Shown here in pieces: positions 9,063 through 16,601 of a DNA stretch of 41,063 bases. The number at the start of each line of letters is the position of its first letter. The stretch's first letter is position 1. The DNA is from Streptomyces niphimycinicus. Its GTDB lineage: Bacteria; Actinomycetota; Actinomycetes; Streptomycetales; Streptomycetaceae. The stretch lies in contig NZ_JAHLEM010000174.1 in the NCBI RefSeq assembly GCF_018883605.1, forward strand, positions 1 through 41,063, written 5' to 3'. The notes beneath the pieces were generated by a model, which did not search any database, was not told the DNA's origin, and was given only the letters and a program-made list of their open reading frames with translations. A program made the translations under genes and the position numbers.

Positions 9063-9744
9063 TCCCCGGAGGATGGGCGGGTGGTCGGGATCGTTGTCCG
9101 TGCTGGTGGGGTCCTGGGCGGTGGTCGGGGCCGTGGGTGTCCTCGCCGTCGTCGGATCAGGACCAGCCTGCCCTCGACCGGTGGGGCTGCCGGTGGTTGG
9201 CTGCGTAACCGGGCCAGGTGAGCAGCAGGACCAGGGCGAGGCCGTTGGCCTGGGCGGAGAGGATCTCGGCTCGTCGAGTCCGCAGGTGCGGCCGCCTCGG
9301 GCCGGGCGGGCCGTCGGCCGCATCGCCACCGGGGCAGTGGTCAGCCGGCGCCGGTCAGCATCGGCCGCGACACCGTGGGAGTGCCCGCCGCCCTGCTTCC
9401 CGGCGTTGTGGACGCTGCTGGAGGCCGAAACGCGGATGGTCGTGACCGGGCACAGTACCTCCCAAGCGACCCCCGTAAGCGGATGTGCCACCGAGTGAAC
9501 CGCAGCGGCCCGCCAGGGCGCAAAGGCTGCAACGGTATCGGTTTCCACTCGCCACACCGACTACTGCGACCTGCGGCTTTGTGCCCCCGGGCCCGGGCCG
9601 CGGCCCGGGAGCGCGTCACGGGGCGACGGCCGCGGCGCAGACAGCGCCGGACGCCATGCCGGTGTACGAGGCGCTGCCGGCTGGCGAGCATCCCCGGCCG
9701 CGCCCCGGCGTCCGCCTCGGTACCGCCGGAATCGCCGCCGGACG
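9063..9744. other. Decayed non-coding stretch
   Basis: No frame on either strand gives a convincing protein with a start site. A minus-strand piece near 9180-9290 reads like part of a hydrophobic protein (ILSAQANGLALVLLLTWPGY) but has no intact context. Long open frames here are side products of high GC. I interpret it as gene debris continuous with the fragments to its left. Confidence 0.5.
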
Positions 9745-10236
9745 TCACCAGGTCGCGTGCGCCTGCGGGCCGTCTCCGGCCGCGGGCTCACCGCCGGCTT
9801 CGGTGAACGCCTGTAGCGCCTCGATGAGATGGCGCCGCTGGCCCGGCGGCATGGCGTCGACGATGCGCGCGATCTCCTGCCGCCGCCGACCCGTGGCCTC
9901 ACTGACGATCCGCCGACCGATCTTAGTGAGAGAAATCACGCTGGTGCGCCGGTCTCCCGCGGACACACCGCGCGCGACCATGCCCGCCGCGACCAGCCGG
10001 TCGATCATGCGCATGGCCGTCGAGGGCTGCACCCCCATCTCCCCCGCCAGCCCGGACAAGCTCAGCGGCCCACGGCCGTCGAGGACGACCAGCATCCGGA
10101 ACTGCGGCAGCGTCAGGGAATCCTCCACCGCGGCCAACGACCTGGCGGAGACGGCGACCAGCAGCCGGGACGCGGTCAACAGGGCGGTGACCATCGCCTC
10201 GGCGGCGGACTCGGAATCTGGGGAACGGCGCGGCAT
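9745..10236 (-). CDS. MarR-family transcriptional regulator
   Basis: A 163-residue protein with the MarR winged helix-turn-helix. The helical N-terminus (residues 10-45) would form the dimer. Residues about 46-115 carry LTLPQFRMLVVLDGRGPLSL, the recognition region (GLAGEMGVQPSTAMRMIDRL) and the wing (GDRRTSVISLT). MarR proteins are usually ligand-responsive repressors of adjacent efflux or oxidoreductase genes. Here the divergent neighbour is a broken FAD monooxygenase, so the original target may be lost. The ATG at 10234-10236 lies close to the divergent remnant, and no clear operator palindrome was found between them. Confidence 0.9.
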   Translation of the reverse strand: MPRRSPDSESAAEAMVTALLTASRLLVAVSARSLAAVEDSLTLPQFRMLVVLDGRGPLSLSGLAGEMGVQPSTAMRMIDRLVAAGMVARGVSAGDRRTSVISLTKIGRRIVSEATGRRRQEIARIVDAMPPGQRRHLIEALQAFTEAGGEPAAGDGPQAHATW

Positions 10237-10296
10237 ACGCCCTTTCTACCGTCCCGGCCCGCTGCACGGGGCACCCGGCCGGTTCAGGGCGCCCTG

Positions 10297-11194
10297 CTGC
10301 AGCCAGTGACGCTCGATCTGCTCCACCGCCTGATCGAATTCCGGCATTCTGTGGAACTAGAGGGTTCTATCACCGCCGTAGAGGAGTACGGCCCCGAGGA
10401 GCGGATCTTCGCCGGTTCCTTCGAAGATCTGCCCGGGGCTCCCGTGGGGTACGCCCTGAACGTGACACAGGGCATGTTACGGAAGTCCCTGCTCGATCGA
10501 GTGAGCGAGCATCCGTCGGTCGCCGTCCTCGCGGGTACCCAGGTCCGTCGGCTGGAACGCACCGAGGCGGGGAATTGCCGGACGGTGGTGGCATCGGTCG
10601 ACGATCCTGACGACCAGCTCACACTGCGGTGGAAAGCAGTCCGAAACCCGGGAGATGGCTGGCATCGACGCCCGTCTCGAAGGCGCCGACCACACTCTTT
10701 CACTGGTCCCGGTGCCCACCCCGGAAGACTACCCGCGAACGATCCGGGCACATCGCCGCACGGATGGTATGGCCACGACTGTTCCCGGCGCATCCCCCGG
10801 ACTGACCTATGTCTTCACGTACCTGATGGGCCGCGAGGCCACACCCGACCAGATCGCGCAATGGTGCCGCACGGTGCTGCGAGACCAGGACCGACCCCTG
10901 GCCGACGCACTCGCGCTGCTGGACCGGATCATCACGATCACCCCTCAGATCGTCAGCGCATCGGCGTGGAGGCGTGAAGGGGTGCTGCTCCTCGGGGACT
11001 GTGCGCACGGTATGCACAACATCGGTGGCCAGGGCGTGAACACGTCCATCCAGGACGCCCTGCTGGTCGCGGAGGCCCTCTGCCGTCACGCGGAAGACGG
11101 CGGCAGCGGGCCGATCGACGACTTCATCGCACTGCGGCGCCCCTTCATCGACGAGTTCCAGACCGCTCGGCAGAGGGTTCTGGCCGATGAGTGA
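10297..11194 (+). pseudogene. FAD-dependent aromatic hydroxylase/monooxygenase remnant
   Basis: Two frames together make a UbiH/PHBH-type flavin monooxygenase lacking its start. Frame 1 (about 10297-10640) reads LLHRLIEFRHSVELEGSITAV, then a substrate-domain part and QGMLRKSLLDRV. Frame 2 (from about 10643) reads REMAGIDARLEG and runs to TGA 11192-11194, including the second FAD-binding motif LLLGDCAHGMHNIGGQGVN. The N-terminal Rossmann GxGxxG motif is absent, the usual middle motif (GADGGRST) is deleted and there is a frameshift at about 10635-10655. The protein cannot bind FAD normally. Divergence from a MarR gene is a common regulatory arrangement for such enzymes. Confidence 0.75.
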
Positions 11195-11768
11195 CAGCCC
11201 TAGATGGTTCGAGAAACGCTTCGAGGAGCTCAGCCTCAGCCTAGCGGGGTTGCGGACGGCGTGGCGCGATGTGATCCTCTAGCGCTCCGCGGGTTCACCT
11301 TGTCTGGGGCAGTGGCGACGACTTCCCGTTCACCGCTTTCGGCTCCGTCCGGGGACCGGCGTGGCGCCCGCCCGAGGCCCGGTGAGGCGCCCGCGCAGGC
11401 GAGGAAAGCCTGGCAGATGAGTGATCCCTTCCGGCAGTGCCGCGCGGGAGATCCTCTTGGTGTGCTCTCGGTGTCCTCGAACTGATCGCAGCCTCCATGA
11501 CGTCGCCCCACCGTGTGGAGGGCGCATTCACTCCTCCCGACCTCGATGGGGTATATGACCCATCCACGTGCGGAACCGAGCTTTCTGGCCAGTCTGGCAC
11601 CAGGTGGGCCCCGAGCCGAGTCGTCCAGGTCCGCAAGTGGCGCCCGGACCCCGACGACGAGTAGGCCGACGACGCCGACATCGTCATGTACGGAGCGCCG
11701 GCCCGCAAAACCCATTGGCCGTCACCCACCGGAAGGCTGGAAACAGTCGGTGCGCCTCGCCTCATTGA
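11195..11768. other. Gene-poor region with one copy of a short dispersed repeat
   Basis: No recognisable gene. It contains a 31-bp element at 11395-11425, extended to 11462 with lower identity, that recurs at 21841. On the minus strand both copies read LICQAFLAC, but this copy carries a one-base shift relative to the other just upstream of that motif. This suggests debris of a gene family I do not recognise. Confidence 0.45.
11395..11462. repeat. Dispersed repeat, copy A
   Basis: The first 31 bases match positions 21841-21871 with a single difference (GAGGAAAGCC versus GAGGAAGGCC). Weaker similarity continues to a shared CTTGGTG. Both copies sit in decayed DNA on either side of the SDP locus and the IS element. 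Confidence 0.6.
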
Positions 11769-11789
11769 TATAGTTGATTAGTAACAATC
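11769..11789 (+). promoter_or_regulatory. Promoter -10 and probable GntR operator
   Basis: An AT-rich island in GC-rich DNA. TATAGT at 11769-11774 is a good -10 element. It is followed by the inverted pair GATT (11776-11779) and AATC (11786-11789), just before the ribosome binding site GGAGG (11796-11800) of the first gene. YtrA-type GntR repressors usually repress their own operon from such AT-rich sites. Operator function is inferred from position. Confidence 0.5.
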
Positions 11790-11809
11790 GAACAAGGAGG
11801 GGTGAGTTC

Positions 11810-12313
11810 GTGATCGCGACGACCGAGGCCAGACGAGACCGCGCCGGGTGGCCGCCGGGACAGATCGCACTCGGTGCCGCGCCATGGCTGGTGGCGGCGG
11901 TGGTGCCGTGGGTGGTGCTACTGGTGCTGCGTGACCGTATGCCCGCGGAAGTGGTCTCGCACACCGGGTCGGGCGGTCCGGACGGCTTCATGTCGGCGCC
12001 AAAATTCGTGGCGAGCGTGACCCTTGTCTTCCTGCTCCAGGGCGCGCTGTTCGTCCCGGCACTGATCAAGGGCGCGCAGACGAACGGCCAGTACCTGCTC
12101 ACCGCCGCCGTGTGCTGGGGGTTCGGTGTGGGTGAGACATACCTCTTCGCCGTGGACCTGCACGCCAACGCCCGCGGCAGCGACTTGGACCACGCGCAGT
12201 TGCTGGAGGCGTACGACATCAACTGGGTCCTGCACGGACCGGTCACCGCCGTGCTCGCGGTGGTGGCCGGTGCGGCGGGTGTGCTGATGGCGCGGAAGGC
12301 GGAACGCCGGTGA
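11810..12313 (+). CDS. DUF1648 membrane protein, candidate SDP-type immunity protein
   Basis: A 167-residue membrane protein starting at GTG 11810 with GGAGG nine bases upstream. Four hydrophobic segments are visible (residues about 21-40, 60-85, 95-115, 140-160). The first is followed by the DUF1648 signature LRDRMPAEVVSHTGSGGPDG, matching the LPxxxPxHxxxxGxxDG pattern. Family knowledge: DUF1648 is the N-terminal domain of SdpI, the Bacillus membrane protein that protects cells from SDP toxin, but DUF1648 proteins also occur in unrelated GntR operons. The C-terminal SdpI domain is absent. The operon faces an sdpCAB-like locus 2 kb away, so an immunity role is a reasonable but unproved inference. 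Its TGA overlaps the next GTG. Confidence 0.85.
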   Translation: MIATTEARRDRAGWPPGQIALGAAPWLVAAVVPWVVLLVLRDRMPAEVVSHTGSGGPDGFMSAPKFVASVTLVFLLQGALFVPALIKGAQTNGQYLLTAAVCWGFGVGETYLFAVDLHANARGSDLDHAQLLEAYDINWVLHGPVTAVLAVVAGAAGVLMARKAERR

Positions 12314-12756
12314 CGACCCGCGGGGTGTGGTCCCGCGCCGCCGGGCCCTCCTGGTGCCTGCCCGTCGCCGGGGTCATCCTCCTGGTCGTCGCCCTGCTGG
12401 CGATCGCCAACGGCCTGGCGTGGTGGATGTGGGCTCCCGTCTTCTTCGCCGTCTGCACCGCGGGCTGCGGGCTGGTACGGGTCAGCGTGGACGCCGGCGG
12501 CGTGCGCGTGGCCTGCGGCCCGGTGCCGGTGCGTACGGTGGCGCTGGAGAAGATCGACAAGGCGGAGGCGGGTTACGCCAGGCTGATGGACATGGGAGGC
12601 TTCGGGTACCGCATCATGCCGGGGCGGCACGCCCTGGCGCTGCGCCCGGGCGACGCGCTGTGGCTGACGCTGACCAGCGGCCGGGAGTTCGTCATCACCG
12701 TGGATGACGCGGTCTCCGCCGCCTCGTTGGTCAACCGGCTGCGGAAGGAGGGCTGA
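12310..12756 (+). CDS. Small membrane protein of the DUF1648-GntR operon
   Basis: A 148-residue protein whose GTG overlaps the stop of the DUF1648 gene (GTGA), so it is translationally coupled. Two adjacent hydrophobic segments occupy about residues 15-50. They are followed by a soluble beta-rich part (VRVSVDAGGVRVACGPVPVR, then LRPGDALWLTLTSG and FVITVDDAVSAASLVNRL) that resembles a bacterial PH-like domain. It lies between the DUF1648 gene and the regulator, with the same orientation and no gap, so it belongs to the same unit. I know no defined function. A partner of the membrane protein is the simplest idea. Confidence 0.85.
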   Translation: MTTRGVWSRAAGPSWCLPVAGVILLVVALLAIANGLAWWMWAPVFFAVCTAGCGLVRVSVDAGGVRVACGPVPVRTVALEKIDKAEAGYARLMDMGGFGYRIMPGRHALALRPGDALWLTLTSGREFVITVDDAVSAASLVNRLRKEG

Positions 12757-12766
12757 AGGAGTGCTG

Positions 12767-13114
12767 GTGGAGATCGACGCGGCCTCCAAGGAGACTATCG
12801 GCGACCAGATCGCCGCGCAGATCCGCGGTCACCTGGTCTCCGGTCGGCTGCGTACCGGCGACCGGCTGCCCTCCGCCCGGGATCTGGCCCGCTCGCTGCA
12901 GATCTCGTTCCACACCGTGCTGCGTGGATACCAGACCCTGGCCACCGAGGGCTTGATCGAGCTGCGTCGCGGGCGCGGAGCGATCGTCATCCGGGAGATC
13001 GACCCGGGCCGTGCGCGATTGGAGGCGCTGGCACGGGAGTTCGCGCAGCTCTCCCGTTCCCTGGGAACGGGCCGGGATGACGCGCTGGCGCTGGTCGCGT
13101 CCTACTGGGACTGA
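12767..13114 (+). CDS. YtrA-type GntR-family regulator
   Basis: A 115-residue protein. Residues about 5-75 form the GntR winged helix-turn-helix (IAAQIRGHLVSGRLRTGDRL, PSARDLARSLQ, TVLRGYQTLATEGLIELRRG), followed by a short helical tail of about 40 residues, the YtrA subfamily pattern. I chose GTG 12767 because AAGGA (12756-12760) lies six bases upstream; the in-frame GTG at 12761 would abut the ribosome binding site. It is the last gene of the DUF1648 operon. YtrA regulators typically autorepress operons for membrane stress or bacteriocin response. In Bacillus the sdpRI immunity operon has an ArsR-type SdpR in this role, so this would be a different regulator class if the operon is the immunity unit. 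Confidence 0.9.
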   Translation: MEIDAASKETIGDQIAAQIRGHLVSGRLRTGDRLPSARDLARSLQISFHTVLRGYQTLATEGLIELRRGRGAIVIREIDPGRARLEALAREFAQLSRSLGTGRDDALALVASYWD

Positions 13115-13131
13115 CTGGGGGCCGGTGGAAG

Positions 13132-13192
13132 GGGTGCGGGGTGGCCGTACCGGCACTCCCGACTGCCCCGCACCCTGATCTGCCGGTACGGC
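13132..13192. terminator. Interlocked inverted repeats between convergent operons
   Basis: Two perfect inverted repeats are interleaved. GGGTGCGGGG (13132-13141) pairs with 13166-13175, and GCCGTACCGGCA (13144-13155) pairs with 13181-13192, in the order a-b-a'-b'. Both hairpins cannot form as simple stems at once; either alternative stems or a pseudoknot results. It fills the 88-base gap between the regulator and sdpB, so a bidirectional terminator is likely. There is no U tract. Confidence 0.6.
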
Positions 13193-13202
13193 TGCCCGCC
13201 TG

Positions 13203-14210
13203 TCAGGGCAGCGCTGCGGTCTTTCCCGGCCCCGGCGTGTCCGGCTGTTCCTTTTGCTGCGCTTGTTCGGCCCGTTCCGCCTGCGGGACCTCGGCCGGCT
13301 CGACGGTCGGCTCCGGCTCGGTCTGTCGCCCACCCTCGGTACGGCGGCGGATGTGCGAACCGAGCGGCATGCAGAGCACCGTGATCCCCGCGGCCATGGC
13401 AAGCGCGAAGGACCACAGGCCCATCACCGCGGCGATGCACAGATGGAAGAAGAACCCGTGCCACATCGCCCAGTACCGGTAGCGCTGCGGCAGCAACAGC
13501 GCCGCCGCCAGGGCCAGTTCGATGACCAGCGGGGTCCATGTCATCAGCGCTACGCCTATGGGCGTCGCCACGATCGGATCGATCAGCCACGACAGCCACG
13601 GCGCGGCGCCGAAGTTGAGGTCCTGCGCCCAGTACCACAGGGCGGTTCCGTCGGCCCACTCCGCGTGCGGAAGCTTCGCCACCGCCGACTGGAAGTAGAT
13701 GACCGACATCTGAAGGCGCAGCATCACCAGCGACGACAGGCCCAGCAGCGCCCACACCCGCTGCCTCCGGGCACCAGTGAAAGCGGGCGGCTCGTTCCAG
13801 TGCCAGCGCCGCGCATCGCCCAGGGCGGGCAGCACGAACAGCACCGAGAGGATCAGCGCCACCTGATCGCCGCCGTCGTTGATGGCGATCCCGGAGAACA
13901 CCGAGTAGTTGACGTAGGCGTGTGGCAGCGCCGTCAGGCGTGGGCGCCAGCCGGAGGCGGCGATCAGCAGCACCGCGACACAGCCGTACATGATCCACGT
14001 CAGCCCGGAGTACGAGTCCTTCGCGGCACAGAACGCCGAGGCGGACAGCACTCCGTCACACGGCGGGTAGTCGCCAAGGGTCGCGACGGGACGGAAGAGG
14101 GTCTCGGCGCTGGAGAAGATCAGTGTGCCCGCCGTGCCGAGCGCGGCGAGGGTGCGGGCGAGGCCGTAGACGTTGGTCCACGGCAGCCGCAGCATGCGGT
14201 CTGTGCTCAC
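13203..14210 (-). CDS. sdpB: SdpB-like HTTM-domain maturation protein
   Basis: A 335-residue polytopic membrane protein with several hydrophobic segments and the HTTM (gamma-carboxylase-like) pattern, including QMSVIYFQSAVAKL and the segment from WADGTALWYWAQ. It ends in a Pro/Glu/Gln-rich soluble tail of about 55 residues (residues 280-335). GTG 14208-14210 overlaps the sdpA TGA (GTGA). An ATG at 14228, six codons upstream, is the alternative start. Family knowledge: Bacillus SdpB is an HTTM membrane protein needed with SdpA to turn pro-SdpC into active SDP toxin. HTTM also occurs in vitamin-K-dependent carboxylases, but the neighbours SdpA and SdpC decide the call. Confidence 0.82.
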   Translation of the reverse strand: MSTDRMLRLPWTNVYGLARTLAALGTAGTLIFSSAETLFRPVATLGDYPPCDGVLSASAFCAAKDSYSGLTWIMYGCVAVLLIAASGWRPRLTALPHAYVNYSVFSGIAINDGGDQVALILSVLFVLPALGDARRWHWNEPPAFTGARRQRVWALLGLSSLVMLRLQMSVIYFQSAVAKLPHAEWADGTALWYWAQDLNFGAAPWLSWLIDPIVATPIGVALMTWTPLVIELALAAALLLPQRYRYWAMWHGFFFHLCIAAVMGLWSFALAMAAGITVLCMPLGSHIRRRTEGGRQTEPEPTVEPAEVPQAERAEQAQQKEQPDTPGPGKTAALP

Positions 14211-14803
14211 TCGCAGGTCACATCCCATACGGCCGCCCGCTCCACGCTGTGGCTGCCTTCCATCAGGTCACGCCAGGCGAAGGGGACCGGCTTCATCTCC
14301 ACCAGCGCGGCGCGTCCGCACAGTGACGGCGCCGGCGAGGTGTTCGTCACCGGTTTGGACAACTTCGCGCCCTTCAGGCACTCCTCCGCCGAGGAAGCAT
14401 CAGAGCAGTCGTTCCAGCGGATGCCGTCCTTGCGGACCATCAGCGCCCCTTCGATGCCCTGCGACCGGGAGGCCCGGTCCAGGCCGAAGGCGTTCGACGG
14501 CTTCGCGTGCGGCGATATCCGCGCATCGGACCAGGTGCCGTCGGCGAGCTGCCGGAAGGGCACATACACCGGCTCACGGGGCGACTTGGTGAAGAACGCC
14601 CAGCCCTGCGGGGCCACGGCCAGGGCCACCTTGTGAGCCTTCTTCTGTCCGGGCAGCTTGATCACGTTCGGTGGGAGGAATGCCTGGGCCACGTAGACGG
14701 CCGCCAGCGCCCACACCGCGGTGACGAGGGTGATCCAGCGGCGAGGTGTGCGGGATCTCGGGGCCGGGGTGTCGGCCCGCCAGGGGAAGTCAGGGAGAGG
14801 CAT
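14207..14803 (-). CDS. sdpA: SdpA-family toxin maturation protein
   Basis: A 198-residue protein with one N-terminal membrane segment (residues about 23-42). Its soluble domain has the SdpA-like signature APQGWAFFTKSPREPVYVPF and four cysteines in the C-terminal part (the DCSDASSAEEC pair, SLCG, and VTCE at the end) that could form disulfides outside the membrane. Family knowledge: Bacillus SdpA is needed with SdpB for production of mature SDP peptide. The start is ATG 14801-14803; the ribosome binding site is weak, so expression may be low relative to sdpC. It follows sdpC after a 100-base gap containing a strong hairpin, and overlaps sdpB by four bases. Confidence 0.8.
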   Translation of the reverse strand: MPLPDFPWRADTPAPRSRTPRRWITLVTAVWALAAVYVAQAFLPPNVIKLPGQKKAHKVALAVAPQGWAFFTKSPREPVYVPFRQLADGTWSDARISPHAKPSNAFGLDRASRSQGIEGALMVRKDGIRWNDCSDASSAEECLKGAKLSKPVTNTSPAPSLCGRAALVEMKPVPFAWRDLMEGSHSVERAAVWDVTCE

Positions 14804-14836
14804 AAGCAGTCCAAGGAGACGGAGGTGTCACGGCGC

Positions 14837-14875
14837 GGCGGGCCGCCCCCAGAAACTGGGAGGGGACGGCCCGCC
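14837..14875 (-). terminator. Hairpin between sdpC and sdpA (attenuator)
   Basis: The arms at 14862-14875 and 14837-14850 form a 14-bp stem with an 11-base loop. In minus-strand RNA the only non-Watson-Crick pair is a G-U, whereas plus-strand RNA would have a C-A mismatch, so the hairpin is built for the sdp transcript. It lies between sdpC and sdpA and could terminate most transcripts or stabilise the sdpC end. Confidence 0.6.
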
Positions 14876-14903
14876 GGTTACGCAGCGGTACTCAGCTCAG
14901 CTT

Positions 14904-15563
14904 TCAGGCGGTGGCCAGAAGCTCGGTGATGTCGGCGATCTTCTGGTCCTTGGACAAGTCCGAGGTGCCCGCCGCCATCGAAGCGTTGACCACCCACTTC
15001 CACGCCTGCACCGCGACGGCGACCGACACCGCGGCGGCGCCGCCAGTGGTCACGACCACCAGCGACTGCACGGCGAGCACGTTGATGACGCACTTGCCGG
15101 AGCCGTCGCCCAGGTCCTTCTCGTCCTCGGAAACGACCTTGTTGAGCAGCTTCACGGCGTCGCCCATACCGGCCTCCACCTTGCGCGGGTCACCCGAGCG
15201 CAGCTTGGCCGAGTAGTCCGCGAAGAAGCCCTTGTCCTTCTTGGCGATGGCGTCCATCACGAGAGCCGTGGCCTTCTTCGCCTTGGCGGAGTTGTTCGCC
15301 TCGTAGTTCTTCTTCGCCTCCGTGTACTCGGGCATGTCGACGAACTGCTTGCCGACCTCGCCCTGGATGAAGAACAGGCCCGCTAAGATGTCGCGGCCGT
15401 CCTGGTCGGTGCCGACTCTGGCGCCCTGCTGAGCGGCCAACTTCATCGTCGGGCCGGACTTGGCGCTCGGGGCGTTGTCGAGGGCCACCGCGGGCACCGC
15501 GACACCCAGCGCGAGAACGGCGGCAGCGGACGCCGCGACAGTGTGGAGAGTCCTGCGATTCAC
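14904..15563 (-). CDS. sdpC: SdpC-family toxin precursor
   Basis: A 219-residue secreted precursor starting at GTG 15561-15563 with AGGAG eight bases upstream. Residues 1-28 are a Sec signal peptide (MNRRTLH then a hydrophobic core, VPAVALD end). Residues about 30-155 are a charged pro-region with ILAGLFFIQGEVGKQF, like the SdpC family. Residues 158-193 form a very hydrophobic segment (CVINVLAVQSLVVVTTGGAA, then AVSVAVAVQAWKWVV), followed by a short polar tail. Family knowledge: Bacillus SDP is a short hydrophobic peptide cut from the C-terminal half of SdpC that collapses the membrane potential of sibling cells. The whole protein has one cysteine (Cys158), so the disulfide of Bacillus SDP cannot form within one chain. 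First gene of the sdpCAB unit. Confidence 0.82.
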   Translation of the reverse strand: MNRRTLHTVAASAAAVLALGVAVPAVALDNAPSAKSGPTMKLAAQQGARVGTDQDGRDILAGLFFIQGEVGKQFVDMPEYTEAKKNYEANNSAKAKKATALVMDAIAKKDKGFFADYSAKLRSGDPRKVEAGMGDAVKLLNKVVSEDEKDLGDGSGKCVINVLAVQSLVVVTTGGAAAVSVAVAVQAWKWVVNASMAAGTSDLSKDQKIADITELLATA

Positions 15564-15600
15564 TTAAGATACTCCTGTGTGGTGTTGACAGCACTGCACA

Positions 15601-15640
15601 GCGGGGCGGGTTCGATCATTGCGGATTCGGGCCGCCCCGC
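15601..15640 (-). promoter_or_regulatory. Leader hairpin upstream of sdpC
   Basis: GCGGGGCGG (15601-15609) and CCGCCCCGC (15632-15640) form a perfect 9-bp stem about 40 bases before the sdpC start, in unusually AT-rich upstream DNA. On the minus strand it lies in the probable 5' leader of sdpC. The TTTT on its plus-strand side would suit a plus-strand terminator, but no plus-strand gene precedes it. Confidence 0.45.
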
Positions 15641-16310
15641 TTTTCGTTCGTGGATCGCACCGGACTTTATGGCATTTTTTACCTGGAGTAACACCCCGCT
15701 GAAGTCCGTTGTGGCATGCATCACTTTTCGCGTTACATCTAGGTCACAACCCACGGATCCGGGCAACCCTCACGCGCGGCGTGAAATCGTCGGTCACGCA
15801 AAAAGAACTTGATTCCTGGCCCCGGTTCGTTCTCAAGGATGGCTTTGGTCCAGCCCGTCTCTCCGCGGAGAATCCGGAATAACGAATTCCAAGCGCGAAG
15901 GAATGCGTGCTGACGGCGGGAGCGAAGGTGAGCGGCTCAGTGGCAGGACGTGGGCGGGTGCCACCTGAGGCAGCGGGCCGTCCGCGTCCATGACGCAGAC
16001 GGCGATTCCGGCGGGCCCGCACGCTGCTCGGCGACGACCCACGAGTTGCCCGAGCCGCCTAGAGGTGGAGGTGGTCAGTACGGCTGCCGTACACGGTGCC
16101 CCCCTGTACCCGCAACACGGCCTTCTGGCGGCGCGGTTCGAGCAGGCCGGCCGGAACCCGCGACCCACCTGAGTGGCTGCCGCGCTGCTCCTGAACTGAT
16201 GATGGGGGCAGCCGGGGTCGGCGGCTCACCGGCGACCACGTGAAGCCCGCGTACATACGCAGACTCCCTCCCCTGCGGCCTCTCCCGCGTTCCCGGCCGA
16301 AGGAATCTTC
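15641..16310. other. sdpC upstream region, AT-rich, no recognised gene
   Basis: The first 180 bases are AT-rich for this genome (runs such as CATTTTTTACC) and probably hold the sdpC promoter; I could not assign a convincing -35/-10 pair. From about 15830 to 16310 short frames exist on both strands but none has both a ribosome binding site and recognisable protein sequence. Confidence 0.4.
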
Positions 16311-16541
16311 ATGACCGTTCCTGCTCGGCCGCAGGCCATAGCGGTCACAGGAGATCCCTCCCCCAAGAATTCCGCAAACCCGGTCTACAGACTGGCCGTG
16401 CGCCGACTTGCCGGGGCAACGGAATTCTCCGCTACGGCCGGCGGGGAAACCGAGGAGTTCATTTCTCCGGGGTGGCCGCCATCATGCGGCCATGCCCGGT
16501 GCAGGTACTTCCGTCTGTGTACTTTCTCTGGAGGTTGTTGA
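16311..16541 (+). CDS. Possible small protein, unrecognised
   Basis: A 76-codon frame starts at ATG 16311 with GAAGGA six bases upstream, a good initiation context. The sequence is not recognised. The C-terminal third contains four cysteines (CGHARCRYFRLC and a final GGC). No membrane segment or domain is evident and codon use is not decisive. It may be a small gene or debris of the surrounding mobile region. Confidence 0.25.
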   Translation: MTVPARPQAIAVTGDPSPKNSANPVYRLAVRRLAGATEFSATAGGETEEFISPGWPPSCGHARCRYFRLCTFSGGC

Positions 16542-16601
16542 CATATTCGTCCGCAAGTAGTCGCCATGGCCGTTTGAGCAGCGATGCGGAACAGGGGGTG
16601 A

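Noticed and set aside
8610..9557. A 315-codon minus-strand frame
   Set aside because: Only a short internal part resembles a protein (CtaG-like); the ends are antisense of the transporter fragment or low-complexity, so it is not one gene.
11810..12313. Full SdpI protein
   Set aside because: Only the DUF1648 part is visible; the C-terminal SdpI domain is missing, so I call it a candidate only.
13203..14210. Vitamin-K-dependent gamma-carboxylase
   Set aside because: The HTTM domain is shared, but adjacency to SdpA- and SdpC-like genes and the length fit SdpB better.
15601..15640. Plus-strand intrinsic terminator (stem followed by TTTT)
   Set aside because: No plus-strand gene lies upstream; it is more likely part of the sdpC leader on the minus strand.
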